Part shown: in pieces, positions 23,111 through 30,288 of the stretch
Layout of the letters: the number at the start of each line of letters is the position of its first letter
Numbering within the stretch: the first letter of the stretch is position 1
Assembly (NCBI GenBank): GCA_031261285.1
Contig: JAISKM010000006.1
Location: forward strand, 1 to 35,190
Direction of reading: 5' to 3'
Origin: Candidatus Symbiothrix sp.
GTDB lineage: Bacteria > Bacteroidota > Bacteroidia > Bacteroidales > Azobacteroidaceae
Length of the DNA stretch: 35,190 bases
The notes under the pieces: model-generated
The model's database searches: none
Seen by the model: the letters and a program-made list of their open reading frames with translations, nothing else
What the model was told of the DNA's origin: nothing
Position numbers and translations under genes: made by a program

Positions 23111-24154
23111 ATGAACACAGCAAATTTTGAAAAAATAGTAGATGGCAAACAAGTCCGTCTATACACGCTGAGCAATTCGACCGGCTCTAAAGTGGAAGTA
23201 ATTAATTGGGGTGGCAAGATTGTGTCTATCCAAGTGCCTGACAAAAACGGCAAGTTGGTGGATGTAGTGCTCGGAAAAAGCAACATTGACGACTACATGA
23301 ACGATCAGGAACCGTATTTCGGTGCGATTTGCGGACGTGTGGCGAATCGTATCGCGAACGGCAAATTCACGTTAGACGGCAAAGATTACACTTTGGCGGT
23401 TAATAACGGTCCGAATGCGTTGCATGGCGGTATCAAGGGTTTCAATTCCGTTGTTTGGGATGCTAAACAGATTGATAATCAGACACTTGAATTGACTTAT
23501 TTCGCCAAAGACGGAGAAGAAGGCTATCCGGGCAATCTGACTGTCACGGTCACGTATCATTTGACGGATACTAATGCCGTTGAGATTACGTATCGCGCCA
23601 CTACGGACAAAACGACGATTCTGAATCTCACCAATCATTCCTATTTCAATCTGTCGGGCGAGGGCGACCCTTATGTGGGCGATCACGAGTTGCAAATCAA
23701 TGCCGGCACGTATCTTCCGACAAATGATGTCGCTATCCCGTTGGGTAATCCTGAAAAAGTGGAGGGCACACCATTCGATTTTCGTTCGATTCACACGATT
23801 GGCGAACGCATAGATGATGACAATCAGCAATTGACGTGGGGCAACGGCTACGACCACACCTACATCGTGAACAAGGCAAAGGAAGGCGACACTGGTTTTG
23901 TAGCCAAGGCGCAATCGCCCAAAACAGGCATTACGCTGGAAGTATACTCCACAGAGCCGGGTATACAACTCTACACCGCTAATTGGTTAGACGGCAGCTT
24001 TGTGGGCAAAAACGGCCACACGTATCCCAAACGCTCAGCTTTTTGCTTGGAAACCCATCATTATCCCGACAGCATCCATCATCCGGAATATCCGACAACG
24101 GTTTTGAAGCCGGGCGAAGTATTTCTGTCAAAAACAGTGTTTGCGTTTAAATAG
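23111..24154 (+). CDS. galM: Aldose 1-epimerase (galactose mutarotase)
   Basis: GalM interconverts alpha and beta anomers of aldohexoses. The family motifs are NWGGKIVSIQVPD, CGRVANRIANGKFTLDG, NGPNALHGG, the His-containing NLTNHSYFNLSG, GYDHTYIVNK, and the C-terminal LETHHYPDSIHHPEYPTTVL with the catalytic Glu region. The 347-aa length is typical. No signal peptide is present, so the protein is cytoplasmic. It stands alone, convergent with aroE across a repeat element. No clear promoter box was found upstream. Confidence 0.93.
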   Translation: MNTANFEKIVDGKQVRLYTLSNSTGSKVEVINWGGKIVSIQVPDKNGKLVDVVLGKSNIDDYMNDQEPYFGAICGRVANRIANGKFTLDGKDYTLAVNNGPNALHGGIKGFNSVVWDAKQIDNQTLELTYFAKDGEEGYPGNLTVTVTYHLTDTNAVEITYRATTDKTTILNLTNHSYFNLSGEGDPYVGDHELQINAGTYLPTNDVAIPLGNPEKVEGTPFDFRSIHTIGERIDDDNQQLTWGNGYDHTYIVNKAKEGDTGFVAKAQSPKTGITLEVYSTEPGIQLYTANWLDGSFVGKNGHTYPKRSAFCLETHHYPDSIHHPEYPTTVLKPGEVFLSKTVFAFK

Positions 24155-24244
24155 TCTGAACTGTGATTAAAGTGATTAAATGACAGGCTATGATTTTTTT
24201 TGAATCATAGTTTATCACAAAATCATTTTAATCACAGTTCAGAC
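24154..24244. repeat. TCTGAACTGTGATT inverted-repeat element, copy 1
   Basis: The 18-base arms 24154-24171 and 24227-24244 are exact reverse complements (GTCTGAACTGTGATTAAA). An inner hairpin CTATGATT/AATCATAG lies at 24188-24210. A partial extra arm follows at 24249-24260. It separates convergent galM and aroE and may act as a terminator. A second copy is at 34181-34270. Confidence 0.93.
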
Positions 24245-24258
24245 ACGTTAATCACAGT

Positions 24259-25038
24259 TCAAGACCAAATTTCCCAGCCGGCAAATGCTTGGAGGAGGAG
24301 CATTTCTAAGCCGTTTTGGACGGTGGCGCCGCGCTCCAGGCCGCGTTTCATGAATTGTGTTTCGTTGGGATTGTAGAGCAAATCGTAGAGTAAATGTTTG
24401 TTTGTCAGCAAGTTGTAGGGGATGTTCGGACATTCGTCTACGTGGGGCCATAAGCCGACCGGCGTACAGTTGACAATCACAGTGTTTGTTGCCATGACCT
24501 CCGGCGTCAATTCCTGGTAACTGATAACCGGTAACTGATAACCGGTAACTGGTAACTGGTAACTGGTAACTGTTTTCGTGCGGGAAACAAACGTGGATGT
24601 GACACCTAACTGTTTTAATCCTTGAAAAACGGCTTTGGCTGCTCCGCCGGTGCCCAGAATGAGGGCGTTTTTATGATTTCCAGCTTCGATGGCTGCCGTG
24701 ATGGATTCTTTAAATCCGATGACATCCGAATTGTAACCAATCAGTTTGAGTTTGCCTTTCGAGCGGTCAAATTTAATGACGTTGATGGCACCAATCGCTT
24801 TCGCATCGCTGTCTAAATCGTCCAGAAACGGGATAATTTGCTCTTTATACGGAATTGTGACGTTCAGTCCTTTCAAGTTCGGATTGTTTTTAATCACCGA
24901 CTTAAAGTCCTGAATAGCAGGAATTTCAAAATTGACGTACTCGGCGTCAATTTTCTCATCCTTAAACTTATCGTTGAAATACCCCTTGGAAAAGGAGTGC
25001 TTCAACGGAAATCCAATCAATCCGTATAAATCCATCAT
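24259..25038 (-). CDS. aroE: Shikimate dehydrogenase
   Basis: AroE reduces 3-dehydroshikimate to shikimate with NADPH. The substrate-binding LIGFPLKHSFSKGYF, the catalytic Lys in NVTIPYKEQII, and the NADP loop ILGTGGAAKAVFQGL are present; the C-terminal domain (YDLLYNPNETQFM...GLEMLLLQAFAGWEIW) is normal. Eight heptamers (24516-24571) are inserted in frame at residues about 156-174, read as TSYQLPVTGYQLPVISYQ, directly after the NADP-binding strand VSRTKT. It is 34 bases downstream of purC and probably on the same transcript. Confidence 0.94.
   Translation of the reverse strand: MMDLYGLIGFPLKHSFSKGYFNDKFKDEKIDAEYVNFEIPAIQDFKSVIKNNPNLKGLNVTIPYKEQIIPFLDDLDSDAKAIGAINVIKFDRSKGKLKLIGYNSDVIGFKESITAAIEAGNHKNALILGTGGAAKAVFQGLKQLGVTSTFVSRTKTVTSYQLPVTGYQLPVISYQELTPEVMATNTVIVNCTPVGLWPHVDECPNIPYNLLTNKHLLYDLLYNPNETQFMKRGLERGATVQNGLEMLLLQAFAGWEIWS
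24516..24571 (-). repeat. Eight-unit heptamer array in aroE (GGTAACT/GATAACC)
   Basis: Six GGTAACT and two GATAACC units lie head to tail, 56 bases. The total is not a multiple of three, so the flanks must have adjusted to keep the frame. Confidence 0.95.
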
Positions 25039-25040
25039 TA

Positions 25041-25089
25041 GAGTGTAGTTATTAGAGTGTAGAGTTTAGTTATTAGAGTTTAGAGTTTA
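25041..25089 (-). repeat. Seven-unit mixed heptamer array at the purC 3' end
   Basis: The units GAGTGTA, GTTATTA, GAGTGTA, GAGTTTA, GTTATTA, GAGTTTA, GAGTTTA fill the purC-aroE gap and supply the last codons and the stop codon of purC. Confidence 0.93.
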
Positions 25090-26023
25090 GATACGCCTTT
25101 ATGTTTGTTTTGATGCGCTCGGCGACATTATTGGCGCCGGCTTTGATGAATTTTTCGCCGGTGATTTTTTCATACAATTCGATGTAGCGTTCCGATACGC
25201 TTTCGCAATAGGCGGGCGTCATCTCGGGCACTTTTTGTCCGGTTTGTCCTTGAAAACCGTTCTCCATCAACCATTTACGTACAAATTCCTTGGAGAGTTG
25301 CTTTTGTTCTTCGCCGTTTTCAAAGCGTTGTTGATAACCTTCGGAGTAAAAATAGCGTGACGAATCCGGCGTGTGAATTTCGTCAATCAGATAGATTTTG
25401 CCGTCTTTTTTGCCAAATTCATATTTAGTGTCCACGAGAATCAAGCCTTTTTGAGCAGCAATCTCGGTGCCCCGTTGGAATAATGCTTGCGTATATTTTT
25501 CTAATTGTTCGTAATCATCCTTGCTCACAAGTCCTTGGGCGATGATTTCTGCTTTGGAAATATTTTCATCGTGACCTTCATCCGCCTTGGTGGTGGGCGT
25601 GATGATGGGGTGGGGGAATCGCTCATTTTCGCGCATCCCATCGGGCAAAGCAATGCCACAGAGGGTGCGAGCGCCTGCTTTGTATTCGCGCCATGCACTG
25701 CCGGTCAGGTAACCGCGAATCACCATTTCCACTTTAAACGGCTCGCAACGAACACCTACCGTGACCATCGGGTCGGGAGTTGCCTGTTTCCAGTTCGGCA
25801 CAATATCCGCAGTGGCATCCAAAAATTTGGCAGCTATCTGGTTGAGTACCTGTCCTTTATATGGAATGCCTTGCGGCAAAATTACATCAAAAGCCGAAAT
25901 GCGATCCGTCGCAATCATGACCAATGTATCTTGACCGATGGAATACACATCTCTCACCTTGCCGTGATACACATTCGTTTGTCCCTGAAACTTGTAATCT
26001 GTTGTTGTAAGCGTATTTTTCAT
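25073..26023 (-). CDS. purC: Phosphoribosylaminoimidazole-succinocarboxamide synthase
   Basis: SAICAR synthase joins aspartate to CAIR in purine synthesis. The motifs are [13 protein letters not shown], the ATP-binding/family signature [28 protein letters not shown], and [30 protein letters not shown] (in parts). The ATG at 26023 ([15 protein letters not shown]) is chosen over 26056, since the -7 box TATCTTTG lies between them. Length 316 aa. The C-terminal LNSKL and stop codon are encoded by heptamer repeats. Likely co-transcribed with aroE. Confidence 0.94.
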   Translation of the reverse strand: MKNTLTTTDYKFQGQTNVYHGKVRDVYSIGQDTLVMIATDRISAFDVILPQGIPYKGQVLNQIAAKFLDATADIVPNWKQATPDPMVTVGVRCEPFKVEMVIRGYLTGSAWREYKAGARTLCGIALPDGMRENERFPHPIITPTTKADEGHDENISKAEIIAQGLVSKDDYEQLEKYTQALFQRGTEIAAQKGLILVDTKYEFGKKDGKIYLIDEIHTPDSSRYFYSEGYQQRFENGEEQKQLSKEFVRKWLMENGFQGQTGQKVPEMTPAYCESVSERYIELYEKITGEKFIKAGANNVAERIKTNIKAYLNSKL

Positions 26024-26045
26024 ATATAACCTGTATTTTAGTTTG

Positions 26046-26053
26046 CAAAGATA
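26046..26053 (-). promoter_or_regulatory. -7 box of the purC promoter
   Basis: CAAAGATA on the plus strand reads TATCTTTG on the minus strand, 22 bases before the chosen start. Confidence 0.7.
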
Positions 26054-26060
26054 CAAAGAA

Positions 26061-26088
26061 GTTATGAGTTATGAGTTATGAGTTATGA
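26061..26088. repeat. Heptamer tandem array, unit GTTATGA
   Basis: Four exact units lie between the divergent promoters of purC and kduI. Confidence 0.95.
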
Positions 26089-26146
26089 GTTTTTTGCAAA
26101 AAAATTAAAAATAACTTTCAAAAAATAGAAATTCAAAAAAAATGCT

Positions 26147-26154
26147 TATCTTTG
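26147..26154 (+). promoter_or_regulatory. -7 box of the kdu operon (TATCTTTG)
   Basis: TATCTTTG lies 18 bases before the kduI ATG. Confidence 0.7.
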
Positions 26155-26172
26155 CAAAAATAAATTTAAAAT

Positions 26173-27015
26173 ATGAAAACAAGTATTGAAGAACGCTGGG
26201 GCACGCACCCCAATGATGTAAAAAAATACGATACCGCTCAGTTGCGGCACGAATTTTTAGTGGAAAAACTGTTTGAAGCAGATTCCGTATTAATGACTTA
26301 TACGCACAACGACCGTCTGATTATCGGTGGCGCTTGGCCTGTGAAAGAAGCTTTGAAATTGGAAACGGTCGATTTGATTCGTTCCGAGTATTTTTGCGAA
26401 CGACGCGAATTAGGCGTTATTTGCATTGAAAATGAAGGCATTGTGACGGTGGACGGCAAAGATTACGACTTGACTTACAAAGACGCAGTGTATGTGGGAC
26501 GCGGTTCCAAAGATGTGCAATTTAAGAGCAAAGACGCGAGCAAGCCGGCGAAATTTTATTTTGCCTCTTCTCCGGCTCACAAAGAATACCCAACGGCGAA
26601 AATCGATTCTACCAAGCGTCGTGTTAAAGAATTGGGCGTAAAGAATTTGTCTAACGAACGCACGTTGAATCAGATTATTTTGAGCGAAATCGTTCCCTGC
26701 AATCAGTTGCAAATGGGATTGACGGAAATTCACGAAGGCAGTGTTTGGAACACGATGCCACCGCATACACACTCCCGCCGCATGGAAGCCTATTTTTATT
26801 TTAAAGTGCCTCAGGAACAGTCTGTTTGCCATTTTATGGGAGAACCGCAGGAAACACGCCATATTTTTATAGATAATGAACAGGCAGTGATTTCGCCGTC
26901 ATGGTCGATTCATTCGGCCGCCGGAACGGCTAACTATACCTTTATTTGGGCCATGTGTGGTGAAAATTTGGATTATAACGATATGGACACTTTTTCAGCA
27001 GATAAACTTCGGTAA
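26173..27015 (+). CDS. kduI: 5-keto-4-deoxyuronate isomerase
   Basis: KduI converts 5-keto-4-deoxyuronate, released from pectin or similar uronates, into 2,5-diketo-3-deoxygluconate. The cupin zinc ligands are visible: His198 and His200 in [15 protein letters not shown], Glu205, and His247 in WSIHSAAG. The 280-aa length matches the family. It is first in a kduI-DUF4861-kduD cluster. The stop codon overlaps the first unit of a heptamer array. Confidence 0.95.
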   Translation: MKTSIEERWGTHPNDVKKYDTAQLRHEFLVEKLFEADSVLMTYTHNDRLIIGGAWPVKEALKLETVDLIRSEYFCERRELGVICIENEGIVTVDGKDYDLTYKDAVYVGRGSKDVQFKSKDASKPAKFYFASSPAHKEYPTAKIDSTKRRVKELGVKNLSNERTLNQIILSEIVPCNQLQMGLTEIHEGSVWNTMPPHTHSRRMEAYFYFKVPQEQSVCHFMGEPQETRHIFIDNEQAVISPSWSIHSAAGTANYTFIWAMCGENLDYNDMDTFSADKLR

Positions 27016-27041
27016 TGGTTAATGGTTAATGATTAATGGTT
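27014..27041. repeat. Heptamer tandem array, AATGGTT family
   Basis: The units AATGGTT, AATGGTT, AATGATT, AATGGTT start in the kduI stop codon and end nine bases before the next ATG. Confidence 0.92.
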
Positions 27042-27049
27042 AATTGAAG

Positions 27050-28177
27050 ATGAACAGACTGAAATTTAAAGTATTAGGAGTGCTTTTGCTGACGTCAACG
27101 CTGGTGCAAGCTGCCGGTTTACAGATCGTTGTGCAAAATCCGAGCGAGTTTGACCGCTCTCACGAGTTGGTCGAACTCCCGCTCACAAAATTGGAAAATT
27201 GGATTCAATTGAAGGAAGGCGAAGTGTATGAAGTGCACAATCGCAAACAGGAAATTGTCCCCTCACAAGTCACATCCGATGGGTTGTTACTGTTTCAATC
27301 CGGATTGAGACAGAATGAAACAGCCACATTCACCGTTGTCAGCGGTGCTAAACAGGAATTTGCGCCCAAAACTTACGGCCGTTTTATTCAGGAGCGTAAA
27401 GACGATTTTGCCTGGGAAAACGACCGCGTGGCATTCCGTATCTATGGGCAGGCACTGATTCCGGTTGATGGTCCCAGCAATGGATTGGATGTCTGGTATA
27501 AGCGCACCAACGCCTTGGTTGTCGACAAATGGTACAAAAACGATTTGGAAAACCATATCCCGTATCACAACGATAATGGCGAAGGATTGGACGATTATAA
27601 GGTTGGCCGCACGTTGGGAGCCGGTGCTATGGCACCTTATCCACAGGATCAATTGGTGCTGAACGAAAATTTTGTCACCCCTCAAGTCATAGAGAATGGA
27701 CCGCTTCGTACCACGTTCAAATTGATTTACAAACCGGTTGTGGTGGACGGAAAAACGTATGCCGAAAGTCGCACGTTCTCGATTGATGCGGGTTCACAGT
27801 TGACAAAAGTGGTTCAGGAATACGGATTTGATACCCCTACGCCCGTTGCAGCAGGGATTGTCAAACGTGATACGCAAGATCGCCCCATCATCGCTTCCGA
27901 CAAAAGTTATATCCTTTATCAGGAGCCTGCCACAGACAAGGCGTCAGGCGTGACGATTGCCGTTTTGTATCCTGCCGGATTTGATAAAACGGTGGTGCAT
28001 TCGGATGGAACGTCGCACATATTGGGCGTCACCACTTATCAACCGAATATGCCTGTCACCTATTATACCGGCTATAATTGGTCGGAATTTGGATTTAAAA
28101 CGGTCGATGAATTTCAACATTATCTCGAAAAATTCAAAGCAAGATTAGCGAAACCGTTTATCGTAACAATAAAATAA
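27050..28177 (+). CDS. DUF4861 family exported protein
   Basis: A signal peptide (MNRLKFKVLGVLLLTSTLVQAAG) is followed by a single large domain matching the DUF4861 pattern (NPSEFDRSHELVELP, YGRFIQERKDDFAWENDRVAFRIYG, GLDVWYKRT and NGEGLDDYKVGRTLGAGAMAP). The family occurs in polysaccharide-utilisation clusters near kduI/kduD. Its biochemical role is not established to my knowledge; a periplasmic role in processing uronate-containing oligosaccharides is likely from context. The ATG at 27050 is used. It lies 34 bases after kduI and 10 bases before kduD. Confidence 0.85.
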   Translation: MNRLKFKVLGVLLLTSTLVQAAGLQIVVQNPSEFDRSHELVELPLTKLENWIQLKEGEVYEVHNRKQEIVPSQVTSDGLLLFQSGLRQNETATFTVVSGAKQEFAPKTYGRFIQERKDDFAWENDRVAFRIYGQALIPVDGPSNGLDVWYKRTNALVVDKWYKNDLENHIPYHNDNGEGLDDYKVGRTLGAGAMAPYPQDQLVLNENFVTPQVIENGPLRTTFKLIYKPVVVDGKTYAESRTFSIDAGSQLTKVVQEYGFDTPTPVAAGIVKRDTQDRPIIASDKSYILYQEPATDKASGVTIAVLYPAGFDKTVVHSDGTSHILGVTTYQPNMPVTYYTGYNWSEFGFKTVDEFQHYLEKFKARLAKPFIVTIK

Positions 28178-28187
28178 ATACAAAAAT

Positions 28188-28982
28188 ATGAACAATCAAT
28201 TTTCATTAGAAGGAAAAATCGCCTTAGTGACGGGTGCCTCTTACGGCATCGGGTTCGCTTTGGCTTCTGCCTTTGCAAAAGCAGGCGCAAAAATTGTATT
28301 CAACGACTTGAAACAAGAATTTGTGGATAAAGGTTTGGCTGCCTACAAAGTTGCCGGTATTGATGCCAAAGGCTATGTGTGCGATGTGACCAACGAAGAG
28401 CAAGTGAACGCGCTGGTCAAACAAATCGAAGCCGAAGTGGGTGTGATTGACATTTTGGTCAATAATGCGGGCATCATCAAACGCATTCCGATGGTTGAAA
28501 TGTCGGCTGCCGATTTTCGTCAGGTGATTGACGTGGATTTGAATGCGCCGTTTATCGTGGCTAAAGCCGTGATTCCAAGCATGATCAAAAAAGGCAGCGG
28601 CAAAATTATCAATATCTGTTCGATGATGAGCGAGTTAGGTCGCGAAACAGTGTCGGCGTATGCAGCTGCTAAAGGTGGTTTAAAAATGCTCACGCGCAAC
28701 ATTGCTTCCGAATACGGGGAATACAACATTCAATGTAATGGCATCGGACCGGGCTATATCGCTACGCCGCAAACGGCCCCCTTGCGTGAACGTCAAGCCG
28801 ATGGTTCCAGAAGTCCGTTTGACGCATTCATCATCTCTAAAACGCCTGCAGCCCGTTGGGGAGAGGCAGAAGATTTGGCAGGACCTGCGGTATTTCTTGC
28901 TTCCAATGCGTCGGATTTCGTAAATGGACATATTTTGTATGTCGACGGCGGTATTTTGGCTTACATTGGTAAGCAGCCTTAA
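28188..28982 (+). CDS. kduD: 2-deoxy-D-gluconate / 2,5-diketo-3-deoxygluconate dehydrogenase (KduD-type SDR)
   Basis: A short-chain dehydrogenase with the cofactor motif TGASYGIG (residues 15-22), NNAG, a serine in NICSMMSEL and the catalytic Tyr158/Lys162 pair (SAYAAAKGG). Its place in the operon after kduI and the close family resemblance support the KduD reaction, reduction of 2,5-diketo-3-deoxygluconate to 2-keto-3-deoxygluconate. The specific substrate is inferred from context. 264 aa, normal length. Confidence 0.9.
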   Translation: MNNQFSLEGKIALVTGASYGIGFALASAFAKAGAKIVFNDLKQEFVDKGLAAYKVAGIDAKGYVCDVTNEEQVNALVKQIEAEVGVIDILVNNAGIIKRIPMVEMSAADFRQVIDVDLNAPFIVAKAVIPSMIKKGSGKIINICSMMSELGRETVSAYAAAKGGLKMLTRNIASEYGEYNIQCNGIGPGYIATPQTAPLRERQADGSRSPFDAFIISKTPAARWGEAEDLAGPAVFLASNASDFVNGHILYVDGGILAYIGKQP

Positions 28983-29038
28983 AAAATGCTTGTTGTCAGG
29001 GGTGTCTCCGCTCGCCTGTGGCTCGGAGTAGAGGCATC

Positions 29039-29986
29039 TCAGGATTTAGGTTTATCCGCTTTTTCGTATGCTTCTACAATGCGCTGCACAAGTTTGTGGC
29101 GCACAATATCTTTTTTATCCAATTCGATTTGCGCGATTCCGGGTACTTTTTTCAGTAAATTAAGGGCGTGTTTCAAGCCCGATTGCACGGATGGCGGCAA
29201 GTCGATTTGCGTCACATCACCTGTGATAATCATTTTGGCGTTCATCCCCAAGCGCGTTAAAAACATCTTGATTTGTGGGATATTGGTGTTTTGCGCCTCG
29301 TCGAGGATGATGACCGCATCGTTGAGCGTACGTCCACGCATGAAAGCAAGCGGCGCAATTTGAATCACCTTATTTTCAAGGTGCTCCTTCAATTTGGCGG
29401 CCGGAATCATATCTTCCAAAGCGTCGTACAGCGGTTGCAGATACGGATCAATCTTTTCTTTCATATCGCCCGGCAGAAAACCTAATTTTTCGCCGGCTTC
29501 CACAGCGGGGCGACTTAAAATAATTTTACGGACTTCTTTATTCTTTAATGCTCTGACTGCCAGCGCAATAGCTGTATAGGTTTTTCCCGAACCGGCCGGT
29601 CCGATGGCGAACACCAAATCGTTTTTGTCGTATGCATCCACAATCTTTTGCTGGTTGGCGGTGCGTGCCACAATCGGCTTGCCGTTCATCCCGAAAATAA
29701 TCAGATTGTCGTGCTTGACGGGTTCTGCGCCCGAACGTCCCTTGACGATTTTCACGATGGCTTCTTCCGTCAACAAATTGTATTCGTGACAGAAGGCTTC
29801 CATTTCCTTGATTTTTTCTTCAAAAGCCGCCAATTCCAATTCGTCGCCGACAATTTTCATCGCGCTGCCTCGAGCCACGATCCTCAATTTAGGATACAGG
29901 GACTTAATTAACTGCAAATTAGCATTATTGATCCCCCAAAAAGTGGCTGGATCCGTACCGTCTAAAATTAACGTGCGTTCAATCAT
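29039..29986 (-). CDS. PhoH-like ATPase
   Basis: PhoH-like proteins are cytoplasmic P-loop ATPases thought to act on RNA. Walker A GPAGSGKT is at residues 129-136; the family signatures RPAVEAGEKLGFLPGDMKEKIDPYLQPLYDAL (in parts), AFMRGRTL and VIILDEAQNT (Walker B) follow. The N-terminal about 90 residues resemble a KH-like region (LRIVARGSAMKIVGDEL). Length 315 aa is normal. A TATCTTTG box on the minus strand ends about five bases before the ATG, so the transcript is nearly leaderless. Convergent with kduD. Confidence 0.93.
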   Translation of the reverse strand: MIERTLILDGTDPATFWGINNANLQLIKSLYPKLRIVARGSAMKIVGDELELAAFEEKIKEMEAFCHEYNLLTEEAIVKIVKGRSGAEPVKHDNLIIFGMNGKPIVARTANQQKIVDAYDKNDLVFAIGPAGSGKTYTAIALAVRALKNKEVRKIILSRPAVEAGEKLGFLPGDMKEKIDPYLQPLYDALEDMIPAAKLKEHLENKVIQIAPLAFMRGRTLNDAVIILDEAQNTNIPQIKMFLTRLGMNAKMIITGDVTQIDLPPSVQSGLKHALNLLKKVPGIAQIELDKKDIVRHKLVQRIVEAYEKADKPKS

Positions 29987-29990
29987 AGGA

Positions 29991-29998
29991 CAAAGATA
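29991..29998 (-). promoter_or_regulatory. -7 box of the PhoH-like gene
   Basis: CAAAGATA reads TATCTTTG on the minus strand and lies about five bases from the start codon. Confidence 0.6.
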
Positions 29999-30000
29999 TT

Positions 30001-30288
30001 AATAAATTATAAATCATGCAAAAATAAATTGCATTATTTTTTTGTCCCCAAAACCGGTGATAAACTGTTAAATAGTAAGTGTGAATTCTGTGCAGGCACA
30101 AGTGGCTATCGGTGGACGTGGGGATTGAAGCGTGTTATGTTTCACAAGATGCGAAAATAGCTGTGTGGGTATTTGAATAGCGATTGTTGAACTAATGATT
30201 ACCCCAGGCATCGCCTGGGGTCGTCACACAACTATTTTGAGGGCTGAAAGCCAGAGGCATATCATTTGTTTTGAACAAGAATCTCCAA
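30001..30288. other. Gene-free stretch between the PhoH-like gene and the GH2 gene
   Basis: No convincing gene is seen. It contains a palindrome ACCCCAGGCATCGCCTGGGGT at about 30203-30223, followed by GGGCTGAAAGCC, both resembling dispersed Bacteroidota repeats. A short open stretch at about 30090-30180 may be a relic of a gene, but matches nothing I recognise. Confidence 0.5.

Noticed and set aside
23372-23968. 198-aa ORF opposite galM
   Set aside because: Shadow frame of galM with atypical composition and no start context.
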